64,000 bases of DNA from NCBI RefSeq assembly GCF_029867415.1, contig NC_081184.1:74560364-74624363 (forward strand), in the 5' to 3' direction. Of the stretch, positions 35,680-47,056 are shown in pieces (position 1 is the first letter of the stretch; every line of letters begins with the position of its first letter). Source of the DNA: Vicia villosa. Taxonomy: Eukaryota > Streptophyta > Magnoliopsida > Fabales > Fabaceae. The notes under the pieces are model-generated. The model did not search any database. It saw only the letters and a program-made list of their open reading frames with translations, and was not told the DNA's origin. The translations under genes and the position numbers were made by a program.

Positions 35680-37079
35680 CCTGTTGGTGATGGACCTTCC
35701 AAGCCTCAGAAGAAGAAGCAAAAATCTTCAGGTATTACTATTTCTGAGCCTGTTTCTGTTCCTATTTTAATTTCTAAACCTATATCAACAGAAGTTCCAC
35801 CAATAAAATCACCAGAAAAAGCCCCAGAAAATCCTCCTCCAACCACCAAAATTTCTAACCCTCAATCTTCTGCTCCCTCCAAGTCTAAAGGCAAACAGCC
35901 TATGCTTGATTCTGAACAAATTCCTGATCCAAAACCTTTAAACACCATCTTCCCAGATGAAGATTTTTTTGTTTCTGCTAAACCTCAAACCCCACCTTCT
36001 GAATCTCAACTTCAACCTTCTAACCCCCAACCTGTTGTGGACACTCCAGTGTTCTTCAACCTCCCCTCTCCAGAATCATCTTTTTCTGACTCATTCATTC
36101 GCCTCATGCGCTCCTTTAAACCCCAGAAACCTTTATCTGACCCCATTGTCGTAGTCTTAGACTCTGACAATGAAGCTGAATCCTCTCTTCAACCATCCTC
36201 TTCAAACACTTCTTTATTTGATAGAGTTTCTTAACCATACTCCATCTCTCAACCAGAATCTCCAATCACCCGCTTCAGAATCAACCCTCCTAAACCTTCT
36301 GTTGATATTCGTTTTGAATTGTTAAAATATAAGGTCAGAACAGGGTTAGATTATCTTAAGGTTGCCCATGACTCCAAGCTGGATCATGTGGCTGCTGAAA
36401 AATCTCTGGACGACTTTTTTTGAAGATGTGCAGGCGGAGTTTCTGGACCTCCAGAAGGATTGCCTTGTTGGTGCTTCTGGTCCTGCTGGACTAGCCTTGG
36501 AGTACATCGTTGGCATCTACTCTCATCCTATCTCTGACTGGAAGCCTCTGGAAGAAGCTCCCTTCATTGATGAAATGGAAGTGGATAATCCTTTGCCTCT
36601 GGTTGTCTGGAATCCTTATTCGTATTCAATTCTGACTAGAGACGTCAAGACTCTGTTTGACTGGTTCAGGGAGAACCCTCTGGAAGAGTATCCTGACTTG
36701 GTATATCCTCAGATTGAGTATCCTCCAAAAGAAGAATCTGAAGAAGAAGCTGAAGAAGAGCAACAATTTTCTGAAGAGCAACAGGCTGAAGAAATTCCTG
36801 TTGAAGAGGAACCAATTGCTGAAAATCAGATGATTCCATCTTCTGACGTTCCTACTTCTTCTGCTGGTCCTTCTACTTCTGTTCTGATGGAAACTCTGAA
36901 GGTGCTCCAAGAGAACCAAGCTTCAGTGTTCAGTCGTCTGGACAAGCATGATGAGACTAATGAGGAATTCAAAACTTGGATGCAGAGACAAGAAGAATCC
37001 TCCAAGAAGTAAGCTGAAGACACTGCTCATATTAAGAACCTTCTGGCAGCTTTAGCCTCTAAGCTTAACCAGTCGTAGT
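35680..37079 (+). pseudogene. Sirevirus env-like ORF, three lesions
   Basis: A long frame with a Pro/Ser/Lys-rich first half (many PP, KP and SP motifs) and an acidic Glu-rich segment near 36730-36830, followed by a C-terminal stretch with coiled-coil character (about 36885-37005). This arrangement is that described for the envelope-like ORF of Sireviruses. No start is present because the element is truncated. Lesions: TAA at 36232-36234, a frame change at the T-run around 36415-36421, and TAA at 37010-37012, after which the original frame continues about 20 codons to 37077-37079. Whether such proteins have any envelope function is unproven. Confidence 0.75.
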
Positions 37080-37921
37080 CTGTGTCTTGTGTCTTAGTTA
37101 GTTTTTTTTTTTTTTTTTGCATCTGTTTTTTTGCATCTACTTTGTACTCCCTTATGATTAATCAATGAAATCTATTTCTTTCTTCACTCTGTGTGTCTTT
37201 CATTTGAATCTTTTGTACTTTTTGATGTTATGACAAAAAGGGGGAGAAGCGTGCTAAGTGAATTGATTTATAATATCAGTTGTTGGGCTTAAGTCTCAAC
37301 ATTCCTAACAATTATATTGCAAGTTTTCTGTCTCTGATAGTTTTGCAGGAATGTGATACTCTGAACAAGCTCAATATGGGGAGAAGCGAATATGGAGAGA
37401 AGCATCTGAAGAAAATTTCTTAAAGAGTGAAGCAATCAAGCTTAATGTTCTGATACATAAAGTTTCAAGCTCTGATACAAGCTATGCTTTAAAGTGCTCT
37501 CATACAAATCTTGCTCTGATTGCTCTGATACAAGAAGTTTCAAGATCAGAAAGAAGTTATGCTCTAATACAAGAAGCAATGAAGCTCTGATATAAGCAAG
37601 CCTTCTTGATGCTCGGATAAAGCCAAGTGCTCTCAAGAGAAATTCAAAGCTCTGAAGTTGTCAAATGGAAGCTCTAAAGTGAAGCTCTGAATTATCTAAA
37701 GTTTAAAATTCAACGTGAAAGTCTTAACTAAAATGGAAAAATACTCAGGGAACTCTTTTATTTATAAAGTCTTCTAGAATTAATTTTAGGGGGAGACATA
37801 TTCACACACTCTGATTAATATGCTCTATGCTATATTTGTGTATTGTCTTTTTCATCTGATATTCTGGATACAAATTCATATCAATTCTGTACGTTTTTGT
37901 CATCATCAAAAAGGGGGAAAT

Positions 37922-39008
37922 TATTAGAAAAAGAAATGTTCTGATCAATATTCTTAGTTTTGATGATAACATTATATATGAATTTTGTATAAGAGAATGT
38001 GGTACTCTAATTATTCACGTTTTCCATTTCAGGAAAAGTATAAAAGAGTATGCATAAAATCAGCGTTCAGAAGCACTGACCCAGAAGTTCTGGATGGCTT
38101 CATCAGAACATGGTCTGGCAGACATTAGAAGATGGTCCTGCAGAATTCAGAACATGATCTGGAAAGCATCCGAAGATGGCAGTAAGAAGTAAAGCTCTGA
38201 AGATCTGATGGTATCACGCTCAAAGTACTTCTAAATTCTGAAGACAGAAGTTGCATCTGCACCAAAGCTGGAGACTCTCATATTCAATCGTTTATTCTAC
38301 ATAATCTGAGTCCAGAAGAAAGTACAATATGAAAAGGCTATAACGTCAAATCTCTGACTGACAAAAAGAACGTTAGAAGCTACAAAAGGAAAAGTCAGTA
38401 AAAGCAGTGAAGGCATGGCTCGAGGTAGTTGACAAAAGAGTTAAACATTAAATGCAGTAGTGTACTATTCACGCAAAGTATTAAATGCTCCCAACGGTTA
38501 CATTTCCTCAACGCCTATATATAGAAGTTTTGATTCAGAAGTAGCAATAGAACTCTTGCAAAAAAGAACCAAAACACTATCAAACTAAAATCAAATAAAA
38601 GCAAATAAAAACTTCACCTTCAACCTCACAACTTTGTAATATCTTAGTGAGAGTTAGATCTTAAACTTAAGAGAAAAATCACTTTGTGATTATAGCTTAT
38701 TAAGAAGCATTTCAATCTCTTGTAATATTTATTTTACATTGATTGTAAAAGGAATTTCTAGAGTGATCAAGTTGTGATCAGGATACTCTAGAAGGCTTGG
38801 AGGGTATCTAAGTGGAGAACCATTGTAATCAGTTTGATTAGTGGATTAAATCCTCAGTTGAGGTAAATCACCTTGTCAGAGGTGGACTAGAGTAGTTTAG
38901 TTAACAACGAACCAGGATAAAAGTAATTGTGTTATTTATTTTTGTCTACCATTTTTAAGAAAGAACCCTTATTCAATCCCCCATTTCTAAGTGTTTTTCA
39001 CTCCTTCA
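37922..39008 (+). repeat. 3' LTR of the Sirevirus
   Basis: About 1087 bp. It starts TATTAGAAAAAG (expected TG is TA) immediately after the second polypurine tract and ends CTCCTTCA. A TATA box, CCTATATATAGAAG, lies at about 38514, and Sirevirus-typical TTCAATCCCCCATTTCTAAG is near the end. Confidence 0.8.
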
Positions 39009-40019
39009 GGAGTGTCAATAACCATACTTCCATTAATATCAGATATTTCTACTCCCAATCGTTTAGCACAATCCAATGAAATGAACGAATGAGTCGCCCC
39101 AGTATCAATAATTGCAATTAGAGGTGTGTCATGGATGAAACACGTACCTTTAATCAATCTATCCTCCGGAGTAGTCTCTGACCCAGACAAGGCAAAGACC
39201 TTCCCACCAGACTGATTCTTCTTCGGCTTCGTGCACTGTGGACTGATATGGCCTTCTTCGCCGCAATTGTAACAAATCACAGTCTTCATCCTACAAATGG
39301 AAGCAATATGACCCTCCTTACCACACTTGAAGCATTTCTTTTCCCCACTTTTACACTCACTCCTTCTATGTCCAGTCTCACCACAGTTGTAGCACCTAAC
39401 GAGAGCACTAGAATCTCCCCCACTAGGCTTCTTCCAATCACCAGCCTTTGGATTTCCTCTACCATATGGCTTACCTCTATCCATAGGCTTCTTACCCTTC
39501 TTATCAACTAACTCGCGAGAGTGAGATAACTTCAGCTTAAGGTTATCCTCTTCAAAGATTCTGCTACAATCCAGCAAATTGACAAATCTGTGAATCCTCT
39601 GATACCTGATACCTTGCTTAATCTCGTCCCGAAGACCATTCTCAAATTTAATGCACTTCGAGAATTCACCGACTTCATCATTGTTGTGGTGAACATAGAA
39701 CTTCGCTAGCTTAGCAAACTTAGAAGCATACTCCGGCACCGTCATATCACCATGTTTCAGCTCCAAGAACTCTATCTCCTTCCTTCCCCGAACATCTTCT
39801 GAAAAGTACTTCCTCAGAAACTCTCTCTTGAATATAGCCCAAGAAATAGCTACACCATCAGCGTCCAGTTCAGCTCTCGTAGTGACCCACCAGTCATCAG
39901 ATTCTTCCGACAACATGTGAGTACCATACCTCACTTTCAGGTTCTAAGCACAATCAATGACTCTAAAAATTCGCTCGATCTCCTTCAGCCACTTCTGAGC
40001 ACCTTCAGGATCATGCGTG
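39009..40019 (-). pseudogene. gag-protease of the older gypsy element
   Basis: Open from 39934 to about 39009 on the minus strand. It contains gag ([35 protein letters not shown]), three CCHC knuckles ([42 protein letters not shown]) and the protease site [12 protein letters not shown]. It ends at MVIDTP, where the Sirevirus LTR begins. Upstream, a stop after VIDCA interrupts the frame and the gag is cut at 40019 by the solo LTR. Gag is much better preserved here than pol. Confidence 0.92.
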
Positions 40020-41567
40020 TGTAAATACAAGTGCATGCTCCAAAATGTATTTTTGAATCATGGCAAATATCTCATGAAATATCTCTCCACACAAAAAAAA
40101 AGGAATCAAATGTTTGGAAGCGTCCATCAAAGCATTAGGTTGACTCAAAAGATGAAGAAATATGTTTCTGCAATTCTGAACACTTTGGGTTGACTCAACT
40201 CAAGTCTAGGTCGACCTACAGCATTTAAAAAGCATCTTGGAAGTTCTGGACTATTTAGGTCGACTTATCACAAGCTCTAGGTCGACCTCCCAGCTTTCTA
40301 AATCAGTATACACATCTCTGCTCGTTTTAGGTCGACCCCCTAAAACCTCCAGGTCAACGTAAACTGAATGCACAAAGTCAAACAAGGCCCTGCTCACTTT
40401 AGGTCGACCTCCTAGATTCTCCAGGTCGATGCAAACAGAATACACACAAACGGAACACAAGTTTGCTCAATTTAGGTCGACCCACAGCCAAAGTAGGTCG
40501 ACGTATCGCGCAAAAAGATTCAATTTTTTTTGTGTTCCTTGCTCAGTTTCCTCTTTTTCTCATATATATTGTTTTATCTCTTTATTGATTATCCAACACA
40601 ATTACACATAACAATTCTTGTGCTGTGGGTTTCTGATCATGAGTGATAATGTCCATGGAAAGGAATTGAGTGTTCCTGTGGGTGAAGATTCTTGGGGTTG
40701 TTTGGTGAATAAAATTTGCAGATTTTGCCCTCCAAGATAAGGTGATTTTGGGGGGGGGGGGTTGTCAAGAGGCTTCATCAAGGATTCAGCTGAGTGTAGA
40801 GGTTAAAGAACAAGGGTTCATACATACAATACACTGCAGAAGAAGAATCAACGATAGCTCTTGAAGTTGACTTGATCTTGCTTAAGATCAAGGGAATAGA
40901 AGATAAAGAATCAACATAAAATCGGTTTTACTGTTCATTGCTTTAGATTCTCTTGTAATAACCTTTCTCAAACAATAATGAAAGATATCCCAATTCCCTT
41001 TTGGAGTTGGGAGCAGATGTAGTCGTAGCGAGGACGATCGAAGAATTGCCTGAACAAATATCGTGTTATTTATCGTTTTTATCTTTTCTTTTGTGTGCAA
41101 TTTATTTCTAGTTTACAATAGCAAATATGATATTGATCTAAGTGTTAAACTTGTGTTATAGAACCTACAAGTATAATCACAAGTCACCACACTAGGATTG
41201 AGAAGTCAAATTGACTATTGCACACCAAGTGCTTGACATATTATCTACATAGGATATTATCCACACTGCACTATGTAGATCATTTTTGCTTAGCAAACTT
41301 TATCAAATATAATTTCATTGGAAACAGGTGAATCAAGTTAACTACTCAAACGATTAATTACGTTAACTAGAATTGATTCTTTTCATTCATTTTCACTCAG
41401 CATCACAATTCTATATTGGGTTTATTGCATATCTGATTCTACCAATAGTGGTTCGGAGTAGACGCGAGTCGATCTCGAAAAGCTTTCGCTAAATTGTTTT
41501 AAAATTCGTAAAAAAACTCTGTGAGATCTATTCACCCCCCTCTAGATCCTAAGCCGAGCGTCTAACA
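40020..41567 (+). mobile_element. Solo LTR, copia/Sirevirus-like, with palindrome array
   Basis: 1548 bp from TGTAAATAC to CTAACA, flanked by GCGTG (40015-40019) and TCGTG (41568-41572), a 5-bp target duplication with one mismatch. The interruption is exactly within the gag sequence GGCACGCAT. A TATA-like CATATATATTG lies at about 40561 and the end reads CTATTCACCCCCCTCTAGAT, common in Sirevirus and other copia LTRs. No internal region remains, so it arose by LTR-LTR recombination. Orientation is inferred from TATA and end sequence. Confidence 0.8.
40205..40510. repeat. Array of the palindrome TAGGTCGACCTA in the solo LTR
   Basis: Nine or so copies of the motif AGGTCGAC(C)T and close variants occur at about 40207, 40256, 40286, 40329, 40351, 40400, 40421, 40472 and 40494. 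The first is a perfect 12-bp palindrome (CTAGGTCGACCTA context). They tend to come in pairs ~30 bp apart separated by ~70 bp of unrelated sequence, upstream of the TATA-like box. Confidence 0.88.
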
Positions 41568-41572
41568 TCGTG

Positions 41573-41724
41573 CCCTTGAACAACGGAGGATTGTTCCTCG
41601 GAAATGTCCCCAATTGCCTGTCAGCACCAATCCTGGCTCCATTGGCATTCTCTCCCAGCACACCAGCAATCATGCCCAGAGCCTCAGCGATAGCATCGTC
41701 GTTTCTCCCACCTCTTCCAGACAT
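41573..41724 (-). pseudogene. gag N-terminus of the older gypsy element
   Basis: Begins with ATG at 41724 ([20 protein letters not shown]) and runs to NPPLFKGT, then is cut by the solo LTR. It matches the first ~50 residues of the sibling's gag, fixing the original start and the orientation. Confidence 0.92.
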
Positions 41725-41841
41725 TGTTCTTCTAATAACAAAACAATTCCATTAGCACCAAAAGTATCGACCGTGATAACTCGCACTAGTCGCATACGAT
41801 GGAAAACTGACACTAAGACTCTGATCACAACGACCGACTAT

Positions 41842-41853
41842 GCTCTGATACCA
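41842..41853 (-). promoter_or_regulatory. Primer-binding site (tRNA-iMet)
   Basis: GCTCTGATACCA on the plus strand, i.e. TGGTATCAGAGC on the minus strand, four bases from the 5' LTR of the older gypsy element. Confidence 0.95.
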
Positions 41854-41857
41854 CTAT

Positions 41858-43763
41858 TGTAACACCCTTCTAAACCCCGCGACAATTAATAGAATAATCA
41901 GAGTAAAAACATAAACACAAGGGTGCCACAATTATTTAAAACAAATAAACCGACGATAGTCTGAAGTCATTCCTTAATAGGAATATTCACTAAATAACAT
42001 TATTATGTTTATCACAGCGGAATAATAAAACATTTCTCAAAACGGTTCCAACGGACCATAATCCAAACGACCAAATAGAGTATAAGAAAATTACACTCTA
42101 AGTCTAGCGTTCCCAGTGTTACAAGATCAGAGAGTGACCGACACGACCCAACATAAACGGATAAACTCTACGAGTCATCCTCACCGAGCACTAAAGCCGC
42201 TACTCCTCAATCTGAAAAATGTCAACGAGTAAGGGTGAGTCTCATTCACAATTAATCAATGTTATACATTCATAAGCAACAAAACATCATAATATATCAT
42301 TCAACCAATTCGTCATATATTCAGATTCTCAATTAACAATCATAACAATTTCAACACCAAACATAATACTGAAATTAATTCAATCATGTTATGAAAAGGA
42401 TGCATATGACCAACTGACACTATGCATGTGGTACCAATAAACCGTGGAATTAATCCACCTGACCGATCTAAACCTCATAGAGATACGGCCCTACCGACAC
42501 AAATTCTACACAATGGGAATTATGTCCACCATTGATCCAAACATCACCGGGATCCATCACCGAATGCATATGAATGAATGTACACATATAACATACTTAA
42601 AACATCACCGAATTCGATGCACCACATCGTCTCACCATAACTCACCATTTTCATCACTGATAAAGTATGCACATGTTTGCACAATCATTCAATTATTTAC
42701 ACATTCATCATGATAACCATAACAATAACCACAATTCATCTATCATCACACCAAAACATTGACATATTCACACAATCACACATATGCACAATATTTCATT
42801 TCACAAAACAATTAAATCAATTTTAAAAATTTAGTCGGGCCACTGCCCATCCCACCAATTCATCATATAAAATATTTAATTTGCTTTACAACGCCCAAAA
42901 CGGCACTTAGAACGGATATACGGATCAAAAGTTAGAATTCTTCAAAGTTCATAAATTTTTTGCATAGTAGGGTCCGCTCAACGACCCACCAGTGGCATAT
43001 GGTAGAAGCGAACCACGTTGGGACCTCCGCTTAGCGGACTAGCTCCACTTAGCGAGCCCTTTTATTTTTTTGAAAAACGAACAACATCCGCTTAGCGAGC
43101 CAGGGGCCGCTTAGCGAGCCAGGGGCCGCTTAGCGAGCCAGGGGCCGCTTAGCGAGCCAGGGGCCGCTTAGCGGACGTGCGATTCTGCAGATTCTCAGGT
43201 CTGTGACAGACCTGTGATTTCACACATCCACCACTACAAACCGTTTCTAAACATCATTTACAGGTATGAAATCATCACAAACATCATCATACATCATCAA
43301 ACATCAATAAGATACATTTATCAATCAACAATTCATGCAATCTCATCAATTTCCCTAAACCTAGCAATCTCAATCCCAATATACTCAATTGAATCGAATC
43401 ATATCTTAATCCATTCTATCACCTATAATCACATAATAGAAATTAACTGGAATATTCCCCCCTTACCTTGATTAAAGATTCTTGAAACTCTTCTTCTTCC
43501 TTTCTCCTCTTTCACGTATCTTCTCTATCTCAGACCTTTTGCTCCTTTTTGCTTCTACATTTCTCTTTTTCACAATTACTCTATTTTATGAAAAATAGAA
43601 TATAACTTTAGTAAAAGGCCTAACCATCACACCCCCTCTTTACTTACCACGTCAAGCCCAATTATATCCTTCACAATTTCTCAATAATCCACTTAATTAA
43701 TTAATTCCAATAATTAACTTAAATCTCAATTAAATTAAAATTGGAAAAATATGGGGTGTTACA
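41858..43763 (-). repeat. 5' LTR of the minus-strand gypsy element
   Basis: 1906 bp, TGTAACACCC to GGTGTTACA, followed by CCATG. Partner of 22453-24291. It contains the expanded CGCTTAGCG array at 42970-43180. Confidence 0.93.
43085..43178. repeat. 19-bp tandem expansion of the CGCTTAGCG motif
   Basis: CCGCTTAGCGAGCCAGGGG is repeated four times head to tail (the first with a preceding CAT), then CCGCTTAGCGGACG. The partner LTR has only one such unit, so three units were gained here or lost there after insertion. Confidence 0.93.
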
Positions 43764-43768
43764 CCATG

Positions 43769-45310
43769 CATGTCTTCCATCCGACTTCCTGGAGAAGGAA
43801 GTGGAAGAGCTCTGGTGGGACATCAATAATATTAGAAACATACGCATTAAATATCCCCATCATGATTGGCAACATTTCACATGGGAGTCTCGACAAGCGG
43901 CCCTATGTTTGGTAGCATTGATATCTTCATTACTAGCATATTTGGGTGTTTTGAACAATCTGATGGTAAGCTCACGACCATTGGTGGTGCAGTTCGTGTT
44001 TCCCAACATCTACTGATATGGATCGTACGATCGTATTCGTTGGAAGATATATGAGGAGTCCTCGGGTTATCATTTCCCCATTTGTAATTCATGAATCTTG
44101 AAAGCTCTTCTTCTGTGTTTGCAACTTTTTTCATCTTCGTCAATACCCTCTAATTAGTTTCACTCTGATACATTTGTGCCACCTCCTGCTGTGGAGCATA
44201 CATTATGTGAGTCATCAAATTCATCTTATTCAAGGTAACACTTCAAAACCTTTATCTCCTTCTATATTTGTTTGTGTTGCTAGAATTTTTATAGAAGAGA
44301 TTTATAGAAGGTTTGAAGGAGAAAATCACAACTGATGATGGAACGTTGAGTTGTGATATATACTATAAAGAAGATGTTATGGATTTTGGTCATTCGTGTC
44401 CTGCACTTGGCGAAATCCCTTGTCATAGATGACTTTTTACAAGGATGCAAGGCTTAAATTTATATTGACCTCATACTTCCACTTATGTTAGTTTCCTTTC
44501 ATTTGTTGGCAGCCCATCTAAAATGGCTAACTCTTGTTCAAGAGACCAAAACACGACACGAGATAACTTAGTCATGTGGGTATATCAAGAGACATTGGAT
44601 AATGTTTTCGCCTTCGCGCAACAAGGGTGGTCTGGATCATGCCTTCACCGAGGTGAGTCTTTCCTCGGACTAGTTTTAAATTATTTTCAAACATTGATTT
44701 TCCAAATGATTTTATTTTAGATCATTCTTTTTCAAACCCCCACATCACCCTCTTCTTGTGTTTGGAGTCACATGTCCAAAAATATTTTAGGGACACTGGA
44801 ATTCGAGAATAGGTATATATGATTTTCCTTTAGGATTTTCTCCTTCTTCATTTCTAACTACCATTAGCCTGAAGATTCTTTTTTTATCGTGTCTTTGGAG
44901 GGTTTTTGGTCGAGAAAGACCTCTAGTGATTAATGCAATGTAATTATGCTATCCTTTTTTCGATCCCTCCTTGTTGACATTGATGTCTTTCTTTCCTTTA
45001 GCCTCGCTAATGGCCTATATGGTTTTCTGTACGGGCCCTATTCCCCTGCGGGGGGATTGCTTTTTCCTGGGTGATTTGTCTCGCTTATTATAATCATTTT
45101 GTCATGGTCTTTCTTCTAGTCATCGTCCTGGGTGTACCTGGTAAGTCGCTCCTTCTTAATCAACTCCTCAATCACATCTTTCATGTGTAAGCATTCATCA
45201 ATATTGTATTTGTGAATTTTGAGTAAACGACTACCTGACTACCTGAGCGGATAGAAGTTCATAATATCGACTTCTTTAAGTCTATGTTTTCATATTCATG
45301 CCAAATTTTT
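43769..45310 (-). mobile_element. Tat-like LTR/gag remnant (right part)
   Basis: Continues the sequence broken at 22452. Around 45240-45120 the minus strand reads HKYNIDECLHMKDVIEELIK followed by KERLTRY, the zinc-motif/LKD region at the C-terminus of Tat-type gag. Between 43769 and 44900 there is no long frame; it could be LTR U3 and deleted internal sequence. The assignment rests on one short protein match and the LTR-like left part, so it is tentative. Confidence 0.5.
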
Positions 45311-45651
45311 ACCTTGATGTATTAATGAGAATGTATGATAAGAACCTGGCTTGTGGCCCTCAGTCTCTATCATCCCAGCGACTATTGGAGTCTTTCTCCA
45401 TTGTCCGAATGTGTCTAGGTTTCCCTTTCTCCTTCTAAGGCTATTATTTCTTCCTTATAATAAATATTAGGGTTAAGTCCTTTCCAACGTGTCATTTAAT
45501 CTAGAGGCTCCCTTCAGTCCAAAATTTTCACATAACATGCACTTCGGCCTCAATTTCAGATTTTATTAAGATTCTTTATTATAGGGTGGAAGAGTATCTC
45601 TATTCTCTATTTCAATATGAAACTAATAAGATAGTCATTTCGCACAGATAA

Positions 45652-46445
45652 ATTTATTTGATATTTAATAAAATATATTTAGACATATGTAAATTTAAAA
45701 TAAGTGATTTAATTATAAATGAACAATGATCATATAAACTCAATTGTATTAAATAATCATATAAAAAAAGGATTTGTGAGATGGAGAAAAAAAGTAAAAT
45801 TTTAATATTTAAAAATAAAAATTGTCTCTCAAATAAAGGTAATTGTTGATTAAAGTAAAATCGACATTGTACTGATAATGACCGTGGGATAAAACATTTA
45901 TTTGATGCGATATAAAATGTTTTTAGATACAAATGAAAATTTTGAAAATTATTTACTTAATTATAAAATGAGCAATAATCATATAAATTTAATTGTATTA
46001 AATAATCATACAAAAAGAAAGAAAAAAAATCATGGGATATAAAGAAAAATTAGGAAAAATACTCTTTTTGGTCCTGTATGTTAATCTCGGACATCATTTT
46101 GATCCTTAACTTCAAAATTTTCCATATTAGTCCCTTAACTCTTCAAAAGGTATCATTTTAGTCCTTTTTGTCACATTAGTTACTGATTTAGCGACCAATT
46201 TTTGAGTTTTTCATCGCTAATATGACAAAAAGGAATAAAATGACATCTTTTGAAGAGTTAAGGGACAAACTTTTTAAAATAAAGAGACCAAAACGAAACC
46301 CGAGGTTAACATACGAGACCAAAAAACATATTTTGCCAAAACATTAATATTTAAAAATAAGAATTTTGCCTCTCAAATTAAGATTATGATTGATTAAAAT
46401 AAAATAGATATTGTATTGATAGTTATCCATAAGATAAATAAATTT
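45652..46445. repeat. Tandem duplication of ~250 bp, second copy split by a MITE
   Basis: Copy 1 (about 45652-45900) and copy 2 (about 45901-46050 plus 46338-46445) share ATCATATAAA, AATTGTATTAAATAATCATA, TTAATATTTAAAAATAA, GTCTCTCAAAT and ATTGTACTGATA-like phrases in the same order. Copy 2 carries the 285-bp MITE. Confidence 0.8.
46053..46337. mobile_element. Long-TIR foldback MITE (copy 2)
   Basis: Same family as 21403-21696, more diverged: GTCCTGTATGTTAATCTCGG, CTTAACTCTTCAAAAGGT and CTTTTTGTCA in both arms. Flanking 9-mers GAAAAATTA and AAAACATTA agree at 7 of 9 positions. Inserted in the second copy of the local tandem duplication. Confidence 0.85.
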
Positions 46446-46657
46446 TTAATTTTATTAAAATTGAAAAATAGATTATGAATATTTTTAGTGATAATAAATA
46501 AATAGAAAAAAATTAAAATAAAGACTTAATACATGTTTTAGTACCTTAAAAATGAAATGTGATTTGTTTAAAGATTCATCTTCGAATTAGGTATAAAACT
46601 GAAATTTCATTAGAGGTCCTTAAAAGGTTAAAAGGGGATAAAGGGTGTAAAAAAGAA

Positions 46658-46770
<113 letters not shown>

Positions 46771-46908
46771 CCTTGTACAGCTTGTAATAAGTATAAGAAT
46801 CACATCTCAATTCATTCTACTTTATTGCATCATATATATACCATAAACACAAGTATTCTTGAAGACTATCGTGTTACATAAACTGCTCTCTATGTTCACA
46901 TACAAAAT

Positions 46909-47056
46909 GACTGAATAATATTTTTCTTGAATGCAAATTTAACTAAAATAAATTTAATAATATTTTACAAAAAGTCATTTGGACTGAATAATATTTTTCT
47001 TGAATGCAAATTTAACTAAAATAAATTTAATAATAATATTTTACAAAAAGTCATTT
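46909..47056. repeat. Two-copy tandem duplication, 73-bp unit
   Basis: GACTGAATAATATTTTTCTT through AAAAAGTCATTTG appears at 46909 and again at 46982, identical by eye except for an extra AAT in the second copy. Confidence 0.92.

Larger units (their letters stand above)
35680..39008 (+). mobile_element. 5'-truncated Sirevirus-type Ty1/copia (env-like ORF, PPTs, 3' LTR)
   Basis: Contains an env-like/ORF2 region, polypurine tracts AAAAAGGGGGAGAAG (about 37235) and AAAAAGGGGGAAAT (about 37909), and a complete 3' LTR (37922-39008). The LTR ends CACTCCTTCA, as in Sireviruses. No gag, RT, integrase or 5' LTR is present. The left boundary abuts minus-strand gypsy RT and the right abuts gypsy protease. 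The missing 5' part together with ~0.3 kb of gypsy suggests one deletion across the left junction after insertion. Confidence 0.82.
22453..43763 (-). mobile_element. Chromodomain Ty3/gypsy (Tekay/Del-type) element, full span with nested insertions
   Basis: Minus-strand LTR retrotransposon with both LTRs (22453-24291 and 41858-43763), a tRNA-iMet primer-binding site, a polypurine tract and a perfect CCATG target duplication (22448-22452 and 43764-43768). Its gag-pol is split by three later insertions: a sibling element (26524-34968), a truncated Sirevirus (35680-39008) and a solo LTR (40020-41567). Removing these leaves about 8.0 kb, against 8.4 kb for the sibling. About 0.3 kb between protease and RT is lost at the Sirevirus insertion. 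pol is full of stops. By eye the LTRs differ at roughly 4-5% of sites in the first ~385 bp, so it is clearly older than the nested sibling. Confidence 0.93.
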
